Origin: Terriglobus tenax | GTDB taxonomy: Bacteria; Acidobacteriota; Terriglobia; Terriglobales; Acidobacteriaceae | Length of the DNA: 64,000 nt | Assembly: GCF_025685395.1 (NCBI RefSeq) | Contig: NZ_JAGSYA010000004.1 | Span: forward strand, 1,860,001 to 1,924,000 | Reading direction: 5' to 3' | Shown: piece after piece, positions 36,080-44,929 of the stretch | Numbering within the stretch: position 1 is the stretch's first letter | How the letters are laid out: each line of letters opens with the position of its first letter | Notes under the pieces: generated by a model | What the model was told of the DNA's origin: nothing | What the model saw: only the letters and a program-made list of their open reading frames with translations | The model's database searches: none | Program-made: the position numbers and the translations under genes

Positions 36080-37005
36080 ACCTCATGAATCGCTTATCAC
36101 TGCAAGCCATGCGTGCAACGCTATCTCTTCTTGCCCTGTTAACAGCTTCATCCCTCGCCTCCGCCCAGGACGATACAACGCTGCGGCAGTCCTTTGAGGG
36201 CAGACCGGTCGTCGTAAAGATCGACATGCCCGGCACTCAGGAAGGCGTGGAGATCCAGCCGGCAGCGGAGATCCCTTTGGACATCCGCAAACTCGCCAAC
36301 TCGATCAAGCGGTATGGCATAGCCATTCACCAGGGCGATCAGGTCATGATCACGAAGGTGCTCGTAAAGGGCGACCATATTGAGTTCCAGTTAGCCGGCG
36401 GTGGTTTCGGCGTCATGGCGGACACCTCGGCCCTGTCCTCGGCGTATCCCACAGCGCCGCTCCGCTACGAGTCCTCCCGCGAACGGGAACTTCAGGACCA
36501 GATCCGCAACGAGAAAGACCGCTACCGCCGCGACCGTCTGCAGGATGATCTTGATCGCATGCGCCGCCAGCGCGAGCGGGACAATACCGCCATCACCGCC
36601 CAGAACGCCATCATGACCCAGCAGCGAAACACCCGCGAGGCGGAACTTCGCCTGAAGGGCGGCAGCCGCTTCAACATCAAATATCCAAAAGGAATTCCCG
36701 AAGGCGCAGCAACTCCTGAAGGCATCCGCAAGGCGCTGGCAGAGTACGTCGACTTCAACACCCAGACCCAATCAGCAATCCAGAATGTACCGGAACCACC
36801 TCCGGCGAACGACGCTGTTGCCCAGTTGCAGATGGGCCAGACCATCGCCCAGGTAGAAGCCCTGCTAGGCCCGGCGGAGCTCGCCAGCCAGAAACAGGAA
36901 GGCTCCATCACCGTAATGACGCGGGAATACTCCGTGGCAAACGGACGTCACGTAAGTGCACAGTTTGTCAGCGGAGTTCTAACCAGCTTTACGGTAAAGC
37001 CGTAA
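36076..37005 (+). CDS. hypothetical secreted protein
   Basis: A 309-aa protein with a signal peptide (SLQAMRATLSLLALLTASSLASAQ). The middle has a charged, coiled-coil stretch (RERELQDQIRNEKDRYRRDRLQDDLDRMRRQRERD). The C-terminus (MGQTIAQVEALLGPAELASQKQEGSITVMTREYSVANGR) resembles a BamE/SmpA-like fold. Its ATG overlaps the previous stop, so it is coupled to the YdhG-like gene. Function unknown; envelope location likely. Confidence 0.7.
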   Translation: MNLMNRLSLQAMRATLSLLALLTASSLASAQDDTTLRQSFEGRPVVVKIDMPGTQEGVEIQPAAEIPLDIRKLANSIKRYGIAIHQGDQVMITKVLVKGDHIEFQLAGGGFGVMADTSALSSAYPTAPLRYESSRERELQDQIRNEKDRYRRDRLQDDLDRMRRQRERDNTAITAQNAIMTQQRNTREAELRLKGGSRFNIKYPKGIPEGAATPEGIRKALAEYVDFNTQTQSAIQNVPEPPPANDAVAQLQMGQTIAQVEALLGPAELASQKQEGSITVMTREYSVANGRHVSAQFVSGVLTSFTVKP

Positions 37006-37011
37006 CGATTA

Positions 37012-37056
37012 GAACCGGGTAAGGGCATCATGAAGACTGCCCTCGCCCGGTTCCCT
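37012..37056 (+). terminator. hairpin terminator
   Basis: GAACCGGG...AAGGGCA pairs with TGCCCT...CCCGGTTC across a small loop, followed by CCTTTCTTC. It lies 6 bases after the gene stop, before the convergent beta-helix gene. Confidence 0.7.
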
Positions 37057-37064
37057 TTCTTCAC

Positions 37065-38996
37065 TTACTGGTAAGCGCCCATGGAAGGCGTGCTTCCGCG
37101 CTGTGTTCCAACAATGTCCACCGGCGAAGTCTTAGCCGAGGTTCCGGCATCCTTTCCGGCGGAGCTGGACTGCAGAGCGAAGTTGGTCGTGGAGACAAAC
37201 GACGGAGCCGATGTCACCGGCGCCGAATCCCACGCAGGCGCCGCACCGGCTCCGTACCACAGGTTATGCGAGCCCGTAACGTTGGTGCTGCCGGACTCGA
37301 TATAAGGTTGTGACGCGCCCGGCTGAACGCAGATGTTGTTTGTCAGGTTCAGCCCCGCACCGGCATACACCACGCCAAAGCAGCCATTCTGGTTGCCTGT
37401 AACATAGCCCCCGGCATCCACGACGGTGTTGTTGTAGACCTGCACGGTACCGCTGGTGGCAGCGCGAGGGTCAGAGTTGATGGCGATGCCGGCTTCATTG
37501 GCAACACCATATGGGTTCGTAGCGATGGCCGTGTGTGTCACCACGTTGTTGTATACCTCCACCGTGCCCTGCGAAGGATCGACCGTCGCCATGCCGATAC
37601 CATCGCAGTAGCCGCCCGTGATGACGTTGTCATGCACGTGAAGGTCATACAGGTTGCCACCCGAAGATGCGTGGAACATCAGGCTGCGGCAATACCCCTT
37701 GAAGTTCTGACCGATGGAGTTCCAGCCAACATCCGCATGGTTCACGCCGGTGGAGAAGTACACCGCGTGATAGGTTTTATCCACGTTGCCGCCCGTGTCA
37801 TGCACGTTGTTGCCCTGGAAGGCCCACGTGTCCGCCGCACTTCCGGTTTCACCCAGGATGCAGGCGGTTCCACCCAGACCGCTGGGCGGCGCCGGGCACG
37901 AAAGGCTGTTGTTGATAATGCGGATGTTGCCCGCCTCCGCATCGATAGCCGATACCTGGCCGACGATGTTGAGGTTGGCAAGTGTAATGTTCTTGCCCCA
38001 TCCATGCACACCATAGGAAATGCTGGTGCTGCCCACGTTGACAGTCCCGCCCGGATAACCAACGATCGACAGCTGGCTGGTCGGCGACGATCCACCGATA
38101 TCCGTTGAGATGGCGGACTTGTATCCACGACCATCATCAAAGCTCACGTCCGTTCCGGGCATCAGGTAGATCACCGTATTCTGCGAAGGCGACGCGTTGT
38201 CATGCGACGTTGCCAGGTTGAACGCAGCACGCCAGCTCTTGAACGGCTGCGCAAAGGTTCCGGGGTTGGTGTCAGCGCCATTCGGCGAAACGAAGAGAAT
38301 CGTGGTCGGCGTAACGGTGAACGGAGCTCCATTCGAAGGCAGACCATTCACATTCACGACGATCTGACCGGTTGTCGCCGACGGCCCCAGCTGCGCAATG
38401 ATCATGGTGTCACTCCACGAGCAAAGGCTGCAGTTGGTCACCAGTGGACCGCCCAACGAAAGAGAGCTCGATCCCTGCGACGCGCCGAAGTGATTGCCGA
38501 AGATGCGGACATACACTCCATTGCCGGTGTCGCCACCCGTGCCGGAACCGACGTTCAGATCCGTGAAGTTGATATGCGGCGCACCGGGAGTCGTACTTCC
38601 GGAAGAAGGTGTTGTCGTGGGAGGAGTCGTTGGTGTAGTTGGTGTGGTTGGCGCAGCCGTAACCGTAATGCTTGCAGAAGCTGTCTTCGTAGTGGACCCA
38701 TTGCGGGCCACCAGGCTGTAGCTGGTGGATTGCTGCGGAGCGACCACCGTCGATCCGGAGACGGCGACCGCCGCGCCGTTGAGAGTAACCGCAGTCGCAC
38801 CCGAAGTGCTCCACCTAAGTGTGGACTGCTGCCCTGCTGTGATAGAGGCCGGCGAAGCACTGACGGACGCCGATAAAGAAGAAGTGGTGGAAGAGCCCTT
38901 ATGACCGCGCCGATACTGTCCATGGGCAAACTGAGCCCCGGCCAGCAACGACACACTGCTCCCTAAAATCAGGAGACGAAGTATGGTGTTGTTCAA
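37065..38996 (-). CDS. secreted IPT/TIG plus beta-helix protein
   Basis: A 643-aa exported protein. It has a signal peptide (ILRLLILGSSVSLLAGAQFAHG), a bacterial Ig-like domain (about 43-115), a Thr/Pro-rich linker, an IPT/TIG domain (about 150-230) and a right-handed beta-helix from about 240 onward (repeated GNVHDTGGN, VHDNVITGGYCDG, VYNNVVTH). This is the layout of secreted glycan-binding or polysaccharide lyase-like proteins, but no catalytic site is clear. The start is a TTG with AAGGGAG about 11 bases upstream. A sigma54-like element lies about 45 bases ahead. Confidence 0.78.
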   Translation of the reverse strand: MNNTILRLLILGSSVSLLAGAQFAHGQYRRGHKGSSTTSSLSASVSASPASITAGQQSTLRWSTSGATAVTLNGAAVAVSGSTVVAPQQSTSYSLVARNGSTTKTASASITVTAAPTTPTTPTTPPTTTPSSGSTTPGAPHINFTDLNVGSGTGGDTGNGVYVRIFGNHFGASQGSSSLSLGGPLVTNCSLCSWSDTMIIAQLGPSATTGQIVVNVNGLPSNGAPFTVTPTTILFVSPNGADTNPGTFAQPFKSWRAAFNLATSHDNASPSQNTVIYLMPGTDVSFDDGRGYKSAISTDIGGSSPTSQLSIVGYPGGTVNVGSTSISYGVHGWGKNITLANLNIVGQVSAIDAEAGNIRIINNSLSCPAPPSGLGGTACILGETGSAADTWAFQGNNVHDTGGNVDKTYHAVYFSTGVNHADVGWNSIGQNFKGYCRSLMFHASSGGNLYDLHVHDNVITGGYCDGIGMATVDPSQGTVEVYNNVVTHTAIATNPYGVANEAGIAINSDPRAATSGTVQVYNNTVVDAGGYVTGNQNGCFGVVYAGAGLNLTNNICVQPGASQPYIESGSTNVTGSHNLWYGAGAAPAWDSAPVTSAPSFVSTTNFALQSSSAGKDAGTSAKTSPVDIVGTQRGSTPSMGAYQ

Positions 38997-39037
38997 AATT
39001 ATGAAACTCCCTTGGGGTTGAAAGCTGCCAGGCAGAG

Positions 39038-39053
39038 TGCACGTCCCACGCCA
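39038..39053 (-). promoter_or_regulatory. sigma54-like -24/-12 element
   Basis: On the minus strand, TGGCGTGGGACGTGCA keeps the GG and GC of the -24/-12 consensus with 10 bases between. It would start transcription about 30 bases ahead of the beta-helix gene. Single match, so tentative. Confidence 0.35.
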
Positions 39054-39200
39054 ATCCGGCCCGGACTGAAAACAAAGCGCTTATTTCCCCAACGGAATTT
39101 ACTGCGGAAGAGATAGGAAAGAACTGCCTCAAACGGGATATTTCTTCCACTTGGCCAAAGAGTAGGCCTTTGTCGCAGATATTACAGAGCCCCATCAACC

Positions 39201-39233
39201 GGGTACCCCATATCTGCGCAGAAGATGTGGGGC
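39201..39233. repeat. palindromic intergenic repeat (GGGTGCCCC family)
   Basis: GGGTACCCCATATCT and AGATGTGGGG flank CTGCGCAG-type centre sequence. The same prefix and core recur at 53199-53229, and the prefix with other stems at 49501 and 58209. Confidence 0.55.
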
Positions 39234-39335
39234 ATCGCACAAAGCGCGATCTCTATCTCTCACGAAGAAAGACACACTCCTCCACATCCAGCAATAAACC
39301 AGCCAGATAAGTGGCACCCTGCTTTGTACTAATGC

Positions 39336-40385
39336 CTACTGAATCTGCACCAGTTCCCCATGTCCATGCGGAGCACCGGGGGAGGTCGTGCTCGTCTGCG
39401 GAGAGCGCCAGTGGTCGATGTAGCTGACCTGGTGCACGCAGCTGATGGTGCAGTTCGGGCTGCAGGTCTTCTCCGTCAGGAACTCGCGCTTCACATCTGC
39501 CGTGGTGTACTCGCGCAGCGGCTTGGCCGGGAAGCCGCGCTGCTGGCTGCAGTAATGCACCAGTCCGTTCTCGCAGACGTACAGGTAGCGCCCGCCGGCG
39601 CGGCAGCGCCAGTCGTTGGTCTGCCCGTTGGCAATAGCTTCCTGGAAGTGGTTGAAGCGTGAGTAGCTGCGGCGCGTCAGCTTGCGCACGGCGTCCCACA
39701 CGGAGCGTTCTTTTTCACCCAGCGGCTTCAGCTGGCCGTCGCCGTCGTGAATAATGCCGATCGTCGAGCTGAAACCCAGCCCCAGCGCGCGCGTTGAAAC
39801 CGTGTACGCGTCCTGCGGGTTGGCGATACCGCCGCCCACCACGGAGTTGATGTTCACGTGGAAGTCCGCATGCTCCGCCAGCCAGATCAGGCGCTGGTCC
39901 AGCACCTTCAGGCTCTTCTTGGAGACATCGTCCGGCATCACGTTGTCGATCGAGATCTGCATGTGGTCCAGCCCGGCCTTGTTCAGGCGCTGAATGCGCT
40001 CGGCGTTCAGCAGGTAGCCGTTGGTGATCATGCCGGCAATGGCACCGGTCTTGCGGATGCGCGCGATGATCTGGTCCAGCTCCGGGTGCAGCAGCGGCTC
40101 ACCACCGGAGATGGTGATGACCGACGTCCCCAGGCGTCCCAGGTCGTCGATACGGCGCAGCATTTCGTCCAGCGGCACCGGCTTCGAGTGGTCGTCATAC
40201 TCGTTGCAGTACGTGCATGCCAGGTTGCAGCGGCGCATCGGCACAATCTGCGCCATGTATGGGTGCCCGGTGGAGACAAGGGCGGAGGCAATGGAGCCGA
40301 GCTCGCGCAGGCGGCGCGTAGCAGCCTTCACGCGGCGGCGAAGCGGCATGGGGCGCGGATTGGTCTGGGTAGCGGGCTGCGACAT
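39336..40385 (-). CDS. radical SAM protein
   Basis: A 349-aa radical SAM enzyme. The cluster-binding CxxxCxxC is Cys53-Cys57-Cys60 in RRCNLACTYC, followed by ISGGEPLLHPELDQI (the GGEP SAM-binding motif). A C-terminal region with extra cysteines (WRCRAGGRYLYVCENGLVHYCSQ...CSPNCTISC) may bind a further iron-sulfur cluster, as in SPASM-type maturases. The substrate cannot be named; HpnH is excluded by N-terminus. Start 40385 has GGGAG upstream; longer frames are less likely. It diverges from a di-heme cytochrome. Confidence 0.85.
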   Translation of the reverse strand: MSQPATQTNPRPMPLRRRVKAATRRLRELGSIASALVSTGHPYMAQIVPMRRCNLACTYCNEYDDHSKPVPLDEMLRRIDDLGRLGTSVITISGGEPLLHPELDQIIARIRKTGAIAGMITNGYLLNAERIQRLNKAGLDHMQISIDNVMPDDVSKKSLKVLDQRLIWLAEHADFHVNINSVVGGGIANPQDAYTVSTRALGLGFSSTIGIIHDGDGQLKPLGEKERSVWDAVRKLTRRSYSRFNHFQEAIANGQTNDWRCRAGGRYLYVCENGLVHYCSQQRGFPAKPLREYTTADVKREFLTEKTCSPNCTISCVHQVSYIDHWRSPQTSTTSPGAPHGHGELVQIQ

Positions 40386-40521
40386 GACTCCCTTTATTCT
40401 ACCGCTCCCGCCCCATTCAGTGGGCCACGCCGCGCCCGGCGGTGGCATACTAGGATTCACCCATCCGTAATCTTTACCGGGCCCGTCTGAATCGTCTTGC
40501 CGTGTTTTTGAGGGAGCGCGC

Positions 40522-41961
40522 ATGCAGGGTTTTCTCCGCAGATTCCGCCGTCGTGGTGTAGCTATTGCCGCCGCAGCCGTTACTTTGCCCGTAGTTGCCC
40601 TTCTGGCGCAGGGCTATGGCGGCTCGCCCATCTGGTGGGAGGCCAACACCAACGAGAAAATGCCGCTGGCGGCGCTCTTCCGTGACAGCTCCGGCGACAT
40701 CCTGGTTTACAACCAGACCGGCGACATGGGCACCAACGGCCACCCGTTCTTCTCCAAACTAGGCAGCAATGGCCGCGCCTGCATCAGTTGCCACCAGCCC
40801 TCCGCCGCCATGAGCGTGAACCTGGAGCGGCTGAACGAGCGCTGGCAGCAGACCCGTGGCACCGACGCGGTCTTTGCCGCCGTGGACGGATCAAACTGCC
40901 CCAGCCTGCCGCAGCAGGAAAAGTCCTCACACTCCCTGTTGCTGGAGCACGGCCTCTTCCGCATCTATGAGGCCTGGCCAGCAGCGGGCGTAAAACCGGA
41001 GTTCACCATTGAGGTGATGCGCGACCCTACCGGCTGCAACACCGACGCGACCTACGGCCTGAAGTCCGCGCATCCCACCATCTCCGTCTACCGTCGACCG
41101 CGCATCGTGGGCAACTTCAAGTTCCTGTCCGCAGGAGCATTCACCGCCGACAGCCGCGCCACCACGCTGGAGCAGCAGGCATTGGACGCCATCCGGATGC
41201 ATGAACAGGGCAGCGGCAACATCGCCCCCGAAGACCTGCGGCAGATCGTCGAGTTTGAACAACAGGTCTATGTCGCGCAAAGCCGCGACGAACTGGGCGG
41301 CGACCTGACCGAGGTCGGCGGCCCGGAAGCTCTCGGCCCCTGGAACATGAGCCGCGCCAAAGCGGATGACCTGCACACGGTTGCCGACCGCAACCTGGCC
41401 CGCTTCCTTACCGTGCAGGACTGGCCAAACCACCATGCCCAGGGCGCCTCGCCGCGCGATGCCTTCCGCGAGTCCGTGCTTCGCGGCAGCCGCGTCTTCT
41501 CTGCGCGCACCTTCCACATTGGCGACACCGCCAACCTGGAGCACGTCGCCGGGCACAAGGCCGTGGACGGCACCTGCGCCACCTGCCACAGCGAGCGCTT
41601 TACCGGCGTCAGCAACCAGGGCGCATGGGCCGACATCGGCACCAGCATAAAGGGCTGGATCGGCGACCGGCCGGAACTGCCACTCTTCAAAATCACCTGC
41701 ACCACCGGCGCGGGACACCCGTACCTGGGCCGCGTCATCTACACCAACGACCCCGGGCGCGCCCTCGTCACCGGCAAGTGCGCCGACGTAGGATCGTTCG
41801 TCATGCAACAGCTTCGCGGCCTGCCCGCACGCGCGCCCTACTTCACCGCCGGCACCGCGAAGGATCTGCGCGAGGTCGTCGACTTCTACGACAAACGCTT
41901 CAGTGCCCACTTCTCCGAGCAGGAGAAGCAGGACCTGGTGAACTTTATGTCCGTACTCTAA
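40522..41961 (+). CDS. di-heme cytochrome c, peroxidase/MauG-like
   Basis: This 479-aa periplasmic protein has a signal peptide (about 1-30) and two heme c motifs: CISCH (Cys87, Cys90, His91) and CATCH (Cys352, Cys355, His356). Two hemes in a 400-500-aa body suit the bacterial di-heme cytochrome c peroxidase/MauG superfamily. Extra cysteines (NCPSLP, GCNTD, CTTGAGH, GKCADV) may form disulfides. GAGGGAG lies 5 bases ahead of the ATG. It is divergent from a radical SAM gene across 136 bases, which invites a shared cofactor role, but this is not shown. Confidence 0.82.
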   Translation: MQGFLRRFRRRGVAIAAAAVTLPVVALLAQGYGGSPIWWEANTNEKMPLAALFRDSSGDILVYNQTGDMGTNGHPFFSKLGSNGRACISCHQPSAAMSVNLERLNERWQQTRGTDAVFAAVDGSNCPSLPQQEKSSHSLLLEHGLFRIYEAWPAAGVKPEFTIEVMRDPTGCNTDATYGLKSAHPTISVYRRPRIVGNFKFLSAGAFTADSRATTLEQQALDAIRMHEQGSGNIAPEDLRQIVEFEQQVYVAQSRDELGGDLTEVGGPEALGPWNMSRAKADDLHTVADRNLARFLTVQDWPNHHAQGASPRDAFRESVLRGSRVFSARTFHIGDTANLEHVAGHKAVDGTCATCHSERFTGVSNQGAWADIGTSIKGWIGDRPELPLFKITCTTGAGHPYLGRVIYTNDPGRALVTGKCADVGSFVMQQLRGLPARAPYFTAGTAKDLREVVDFYDKRFSAHFSEQEKQDLVNFMSVL

Positions 41962-42038
41962 GGGGGCTTCAAAGAGGGTCTGTCCCCCTCGGCCGGAGCG
42001 CCTCGCGCGGAGTGGAGAAACCTGCATTTGGAACGCAG

Positions 42039-42066
42039 AAAGGGCCGCCAATCTGGGCGGCCCTTC
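42039..42066. terminator. hairpin terminator
   Basis: AAAGGGCCGCC and GGGCGGCCCTT form a strong stem around AATCT, followed by TCTCAC. It lies between the convergent cytochrome and PDZ genes. Confidence 0.7.
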
Positions 42067-42088
42067 TCACGTTTTTCTGACAGCCAAA

Positions 42089-43009
42089 CTACGGAACGAA
42101 CTGCATCAGTAGAGCGTGGCGGGGCTTTCCCTCCTCCACCTCACTCTTCTTCTTGTCGTCCATGTTCACGGTCAGCGTCTGTTCTTTCTTTTCGCGAAGA
42201 ATGGTCACCGCTACGGGCTTTGACTTCCCTTCGTGAAGGGCGCGCAGCCAGTCATTACGCGAGGTCACCACGGTGCCGTTCACCTTCAGCACCACGTCGC
42301 CCGCCTTCATGCCAGACCGTTCGGCGGCGCTGTTCGGCTCCACCGTGCGCACCAGCAGCCCCTTCCCATTGGGCGAGCCAAAGAACTCGGCCAGCTGGGG
42401 CTCCATCGGGTCCAGCGTGACGCCAATGCGCGGCATCCCCAGGATCACCGCGGGGTTGGGAAGAAATTTGTCGCCAAAGCGGGCCAGCGAACTCTCTTCG
42501 CGGCGCGAACCGGCCGGCTGGTCAAGCCCGGGATCCGGCACCACAAAGTGCTGGCTCCATGCCTTCCGTTCAATCTCTGAACGGTTGGCCAGCACAACAT
42601 GCATCGTCTGCTGCTGGCCATCGCGGCTGATCAGCAATGACAGCTTGCGGCCCGGCGTGGACTCATGCAGAGCGCGGCGCAGCTGGTCTTCGCTTTCAAT
42701 CGTCACGCCATCCATCTGCAGAATCACATCATGCTCACGCAGGCCGGCCTTGCAGGCGGGCCCGTCGTGATCCAGCATAACCACCTCTACGCCACGGTTG
42801 TCCTTCAGCCGCAGAGTGGAGACCTGGTCCTGCGAGATGTCATGAAAATCAACGCCCAGGTAGCCCTGTGCGCGAGCGCCGGAGACCAGCACCATACGCC
42901 ACCGCGGTCCTGCTCCGTCCTGTGCATGCGCCGCCGCACCGAGCCCGGCCACCAGGGCAAGAGCTGCAAGGGACAGCGGAGTTAACCGGTAAGCCAGCAA
43001 GTGCTTCAT
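42089..43009 (-). CDS. double-PDZ periplasmic protein
   Basis: A 306-aa protein with a signal peptide (KHLLAYRLTPLSLAALALVAGLGAAAHA) and two PDZ domains (about 42-130 and 195-275): GYLGVDFHDIS...GPACKAGLREHDVILQMDG, and RIGVTLDP...SAAERSGMKAGDVVLKVNG. No protease domain is attached. PDZ domains bind C-terminal peptides of envelope proteins. It lies 62 bases downstream of the anti-sigma gene on the same strand, which suggests a sensing or signalling role in the ECF locus. Start 43009 is the signal-peptide Met. Confidence 0.85.
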   Translation of the reverse strand: MKHLLAYRLTPLSLAALALVAGLGAAAHAQDGAGPRWRMVLVSGARAQGYLGVDFHDISQDQVSTLRLKDNRGVEVVMLDHDGPACKAGLREHDVILQMDGVTIESEDQLRRALHESTPGRKLSLLISRDGQQQTMHVVLANRSEIERKAWSQHFVVPDPGLDQPAGSRREESSLARFGDKFLPNPAVILGMPRIGVTLDPMEPQLAEFFGSPNGKGLLVRTVEPNSAAERSGMKAGDVVLKVNGTVVTSRNDWLRALHEGKSKPVAVTILREKKEQTLTVNMDDKKKSEVEEGKPRHALLMQFVP

Positions 43010-43071
43010 GGAAGTACGCGCTTCTTCTCTCCACCCATTCGACGATGATCTTAGCCTGCTTGTCATCGCCG

Positions 43072-44046
43072 TTACTGGATCTGACTTGCGCCCTCAAGGG
43101 CCGTCATGGATGCATTACGAATATACGGATTCTCGTCGGTCGTCGAAACCGTGTGCAGTACCTGGCGCACGGACGAGTCAGCCTGCACCGGCTCCAGCAT
43201 ACTGATGGCCTGCATCCGGACATCCGAGTCATGGTCGTTCATGATCGACTCCAGCACGGCATCGCGCACGCGCTGGTCGCTGACCAGGTAGCGCTCCAGG
43301 CCATGCAGCGCCTTCATGCGGACCTGCGAATCGCGGTCGTAGCGCAGGCTCACCAGCAGGGTGTCACGCACCGTCTGGCCGCGTTTGTCGCTGGGCTGAT
43401 CATCGTCATCGCAGATATGACCGGCCTTGCAGCCTTCCGCCAGCAGGGCAACCGACGAGTCGCGCACATCGTTGCTGATGCCGTTCTTCGCGCCCATCAG
43501 CAGAAGCTGCTTGATCTGCGGATCGTCCAGCGTTCCCTGCGCCGTCTCCGGCACAACGCGGTTGTAGTTCACCTGCACCAGCTTGGAGTCCGGCGTCTGC
43601 ACAATCGAACTGATATTGGCGATGGCGGAGTCGGCCGAATGCTGCATCAGCATGGCCGGTGGCTTCTGCTCATGCGCTGTCTGGTAGCGGCTAAGCGCCG
43701 TGCCGCCCAGAAAACCGGCGCCCACCAGCAGCGTTGCCAGCGCGGGAGCCGCGTGAACATGATGCAGGCTGCCCATCACCAGGCTGCGCAGCCGCGCCAG
43801 CAGACCCGGCTCAGGCTCGGAGTCCAACGCCTCGTCCAGCCGGACACGGGCCTGCGCCAGCAGGTTGGGCGAAGGCTCCGCCTGTTCCACCGCCGCCAGC
43901 TCATCCTGCATCGCTGTCAGCAATTCAAGCTCCTGCCGACAGGCTTCACAACCTGCCAGGTGCTCGTCCAATTCGGGAAGTTTGTCGTCTATTAGCTCGC
44001 CGTATGCGAGCAGGACGACCTCGAGTTGTGCCGTTTCGCACTTCAT
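43072..44046 (-). CDS. zinc anti-sigma factor with HEAT-like repeats
   Basis: A 324-aa membrane anti-sigma factor. Its N-terminal ZAS motif is His29-x3-Cys33-x2-Cys36 in DEHLAGCEAC, which holds the partner ECF sigma. A transmembrane helix lies near residues 98-114 (LATLLVGAGFLGGTALS). The C-terminal half has HEAT-like units, such as VRMKALHGLERYLVSD and VRMQAISMLEPVQADS, a rare output for this role. It sits 120 bases downstream of an ECF sigma and just upstream of the PDZ gene. Release of the sigma upon an envelope cue is inferred. Confidence 0.88.
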   Translation of the reverse strand: MKCETAQLEVVLLAYGELIDDKLPELDEHLAGCEACRQELELLTAMQDELAAVEQAEPSPNLLAQARVRLDEALDSEPEPGLLARLRSLVMGSLHHVHAAPALATLLVGAGFLGGTALSRYQTAHEQKPPAMLMQHSADSAIANISSIVQTPDSKLVQVNYNRVVPETAQGTLDDPQIKQLLLMGAKNGISNDVRDSSVALLAEGCKAGHICDDDDQPSDKRGQTVRDTLLVSLRYDRDSQVRMKALHGLERYLVSDQRVRDAVLESIMNDHDSDVRMQAISMLEPVQADSSVRQVLHTVSTTDENPYIRNASMTALEGASQIQ

Positions 44047-44081
44047 CGCGTGTCTCTGCCTCTAACCAGCCTCAAAAATGG

Positions 44082-44093
44082 GTACCGCGGTAC
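44082..44093. promoter_or_regulatory. 12-bp palindrome between sigma and anti-sigma genes
   Basis: GTACCGCGGTAC is perfectly self-complementary, 36 bases upstream of the anti-sigma start. A regulatory or processing role is a guess. Confidence 0.35.
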
Positions 44094-44166
44094 TGCTCTT
44101 TATCCAGCGGATCGTCGTGAATGGCTCTGCCCTGCGTCCGCTTGGGGTACTGCGAAAAAACTGTTT

Positions 44167-44922
44167 CTACGCCCGGAGTTCGGCCAGATTCGACCGCAGT
44201 TTCCGGGTAGCGCGGAAGAGCGTGTTCTTTGCCGTCTCTTCCGTGGTGTTCAACATCTCTCCAATCGTCCGGAGCTTCAAACCCTGGTAATGCTTCAGCT
44301 CAAAGACCATCCGCTCACGCGGCGTCAATTTGCCCAGCGCAGACATGATGCGCTCGCCCATGTCCTTGCGGTCCAGCTCGCGGGCCGGGTTCGCCATCGC
44401 GCGATCGTCGGAGATGTTGGCCATCAGGTCCATCTCCTCGCCGGCCGCATCCGTCACCGTCGCCGGATCTTCGCGGCGGCTCTTACGCCGGCGCAGCGCG
44501 TCCAGGCAAAGGTTCGTCGCAATGCGGTACAGCCAGGTGTAAAACGAGCTGTCGAAGCGGAAGTTATGGATGTGCCGGTAAGCCTTCAGGAAGGCTTCCT
44601 GGTGGACATCCTGTGCATCCTGCTCGTTGCCCAGCATGTGCAGCGCAAGCCGCAGCACCGCCTGGTCATACCGGCGCACCAGAAGGTCAAAGCTGGCACG
44701 GTCGCCTCGTTGCGCCGCGCGAATCAGCTCATCGTCTTCCGCGCGTTGCGCTGCGCGGGCATCCATCTGAGCCTGAGTCAGCCTGCCGCCGTTACGCGCT
44801 GCCCGGGTTGCCGCCGCTTTTGCCATCGCTGCGGAAGATTCTACCCGGCGGAGGCCAATGCTGGCTCCTACACCGTTCACCAAAGGTGAAATGACGTTCG
44901 CATCCAACGTTTCTGTCTGCAT
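44167..44922 (-). CDS. ECF RNA polymerase sigma factor
   Basis: This 251-aa protein has the ECF sigma2 region (DQAVLRLALHMLGNEQDAQDVHQEAFLKAYRH) and sigma4 helix-turn-helix (LTPRERMVFELKHYQGLKLRTIGEMLN). A long N-terminal extension of about 60 residues, basic and low in structure, precedes sigma2, which is unusual. It heads the sigma/anti-sigma/PDZ locus. A 16-bp perfect palindrome at 44930-44945 lies just upstream and contains the apparent ribosome-binding site. Confidence 0.92.
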   Translation of the reverse strand: MQTETLDANVISPLVNGVGASIGLRRVESSAAMAKAAATRAARNGGRLTQAQMDARAAQRAEDDELIRAAQRGDRASFDLLVRRYDQAVLRLALHMLGNEQDAQDVHQEAFLKAYRHIHNFRFDSSFYTWLYRIATNLCLDALRRRKSRREDPATVTDAAGEEMDLMANISDDRAMANPARELDRKDMGERIMSALGKLTPRERMVFELKHYQGLKLRTIGEMLNTTEETAKNTLFRATRKLRSNLAELRA

Positions 44923-44929
44923 CTGCCGT

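Larger units (their letters stand above)
38997..39335. other. 339-bp gap: sigma54-like site, palindromic repeat, no gene
   Basis: No coding frame with credible start is seen here. The stretch holds a sigma54-like element at 39038-39053, a GGGTACCCC hairpin repeat at 39201-39233 and A/T-rich upstream DNA of the beta-helix gene. I found no c-di-GMP riboswitch core or other RNA motif. Confidence 0.5.

Noticed and set aside
38997-39335. c-di-GMP riboswitch upstream of the beta-helix gene
   Set aside because: I looked for the conserved GEMM core and receptor-loop signature on both strands and found no match.
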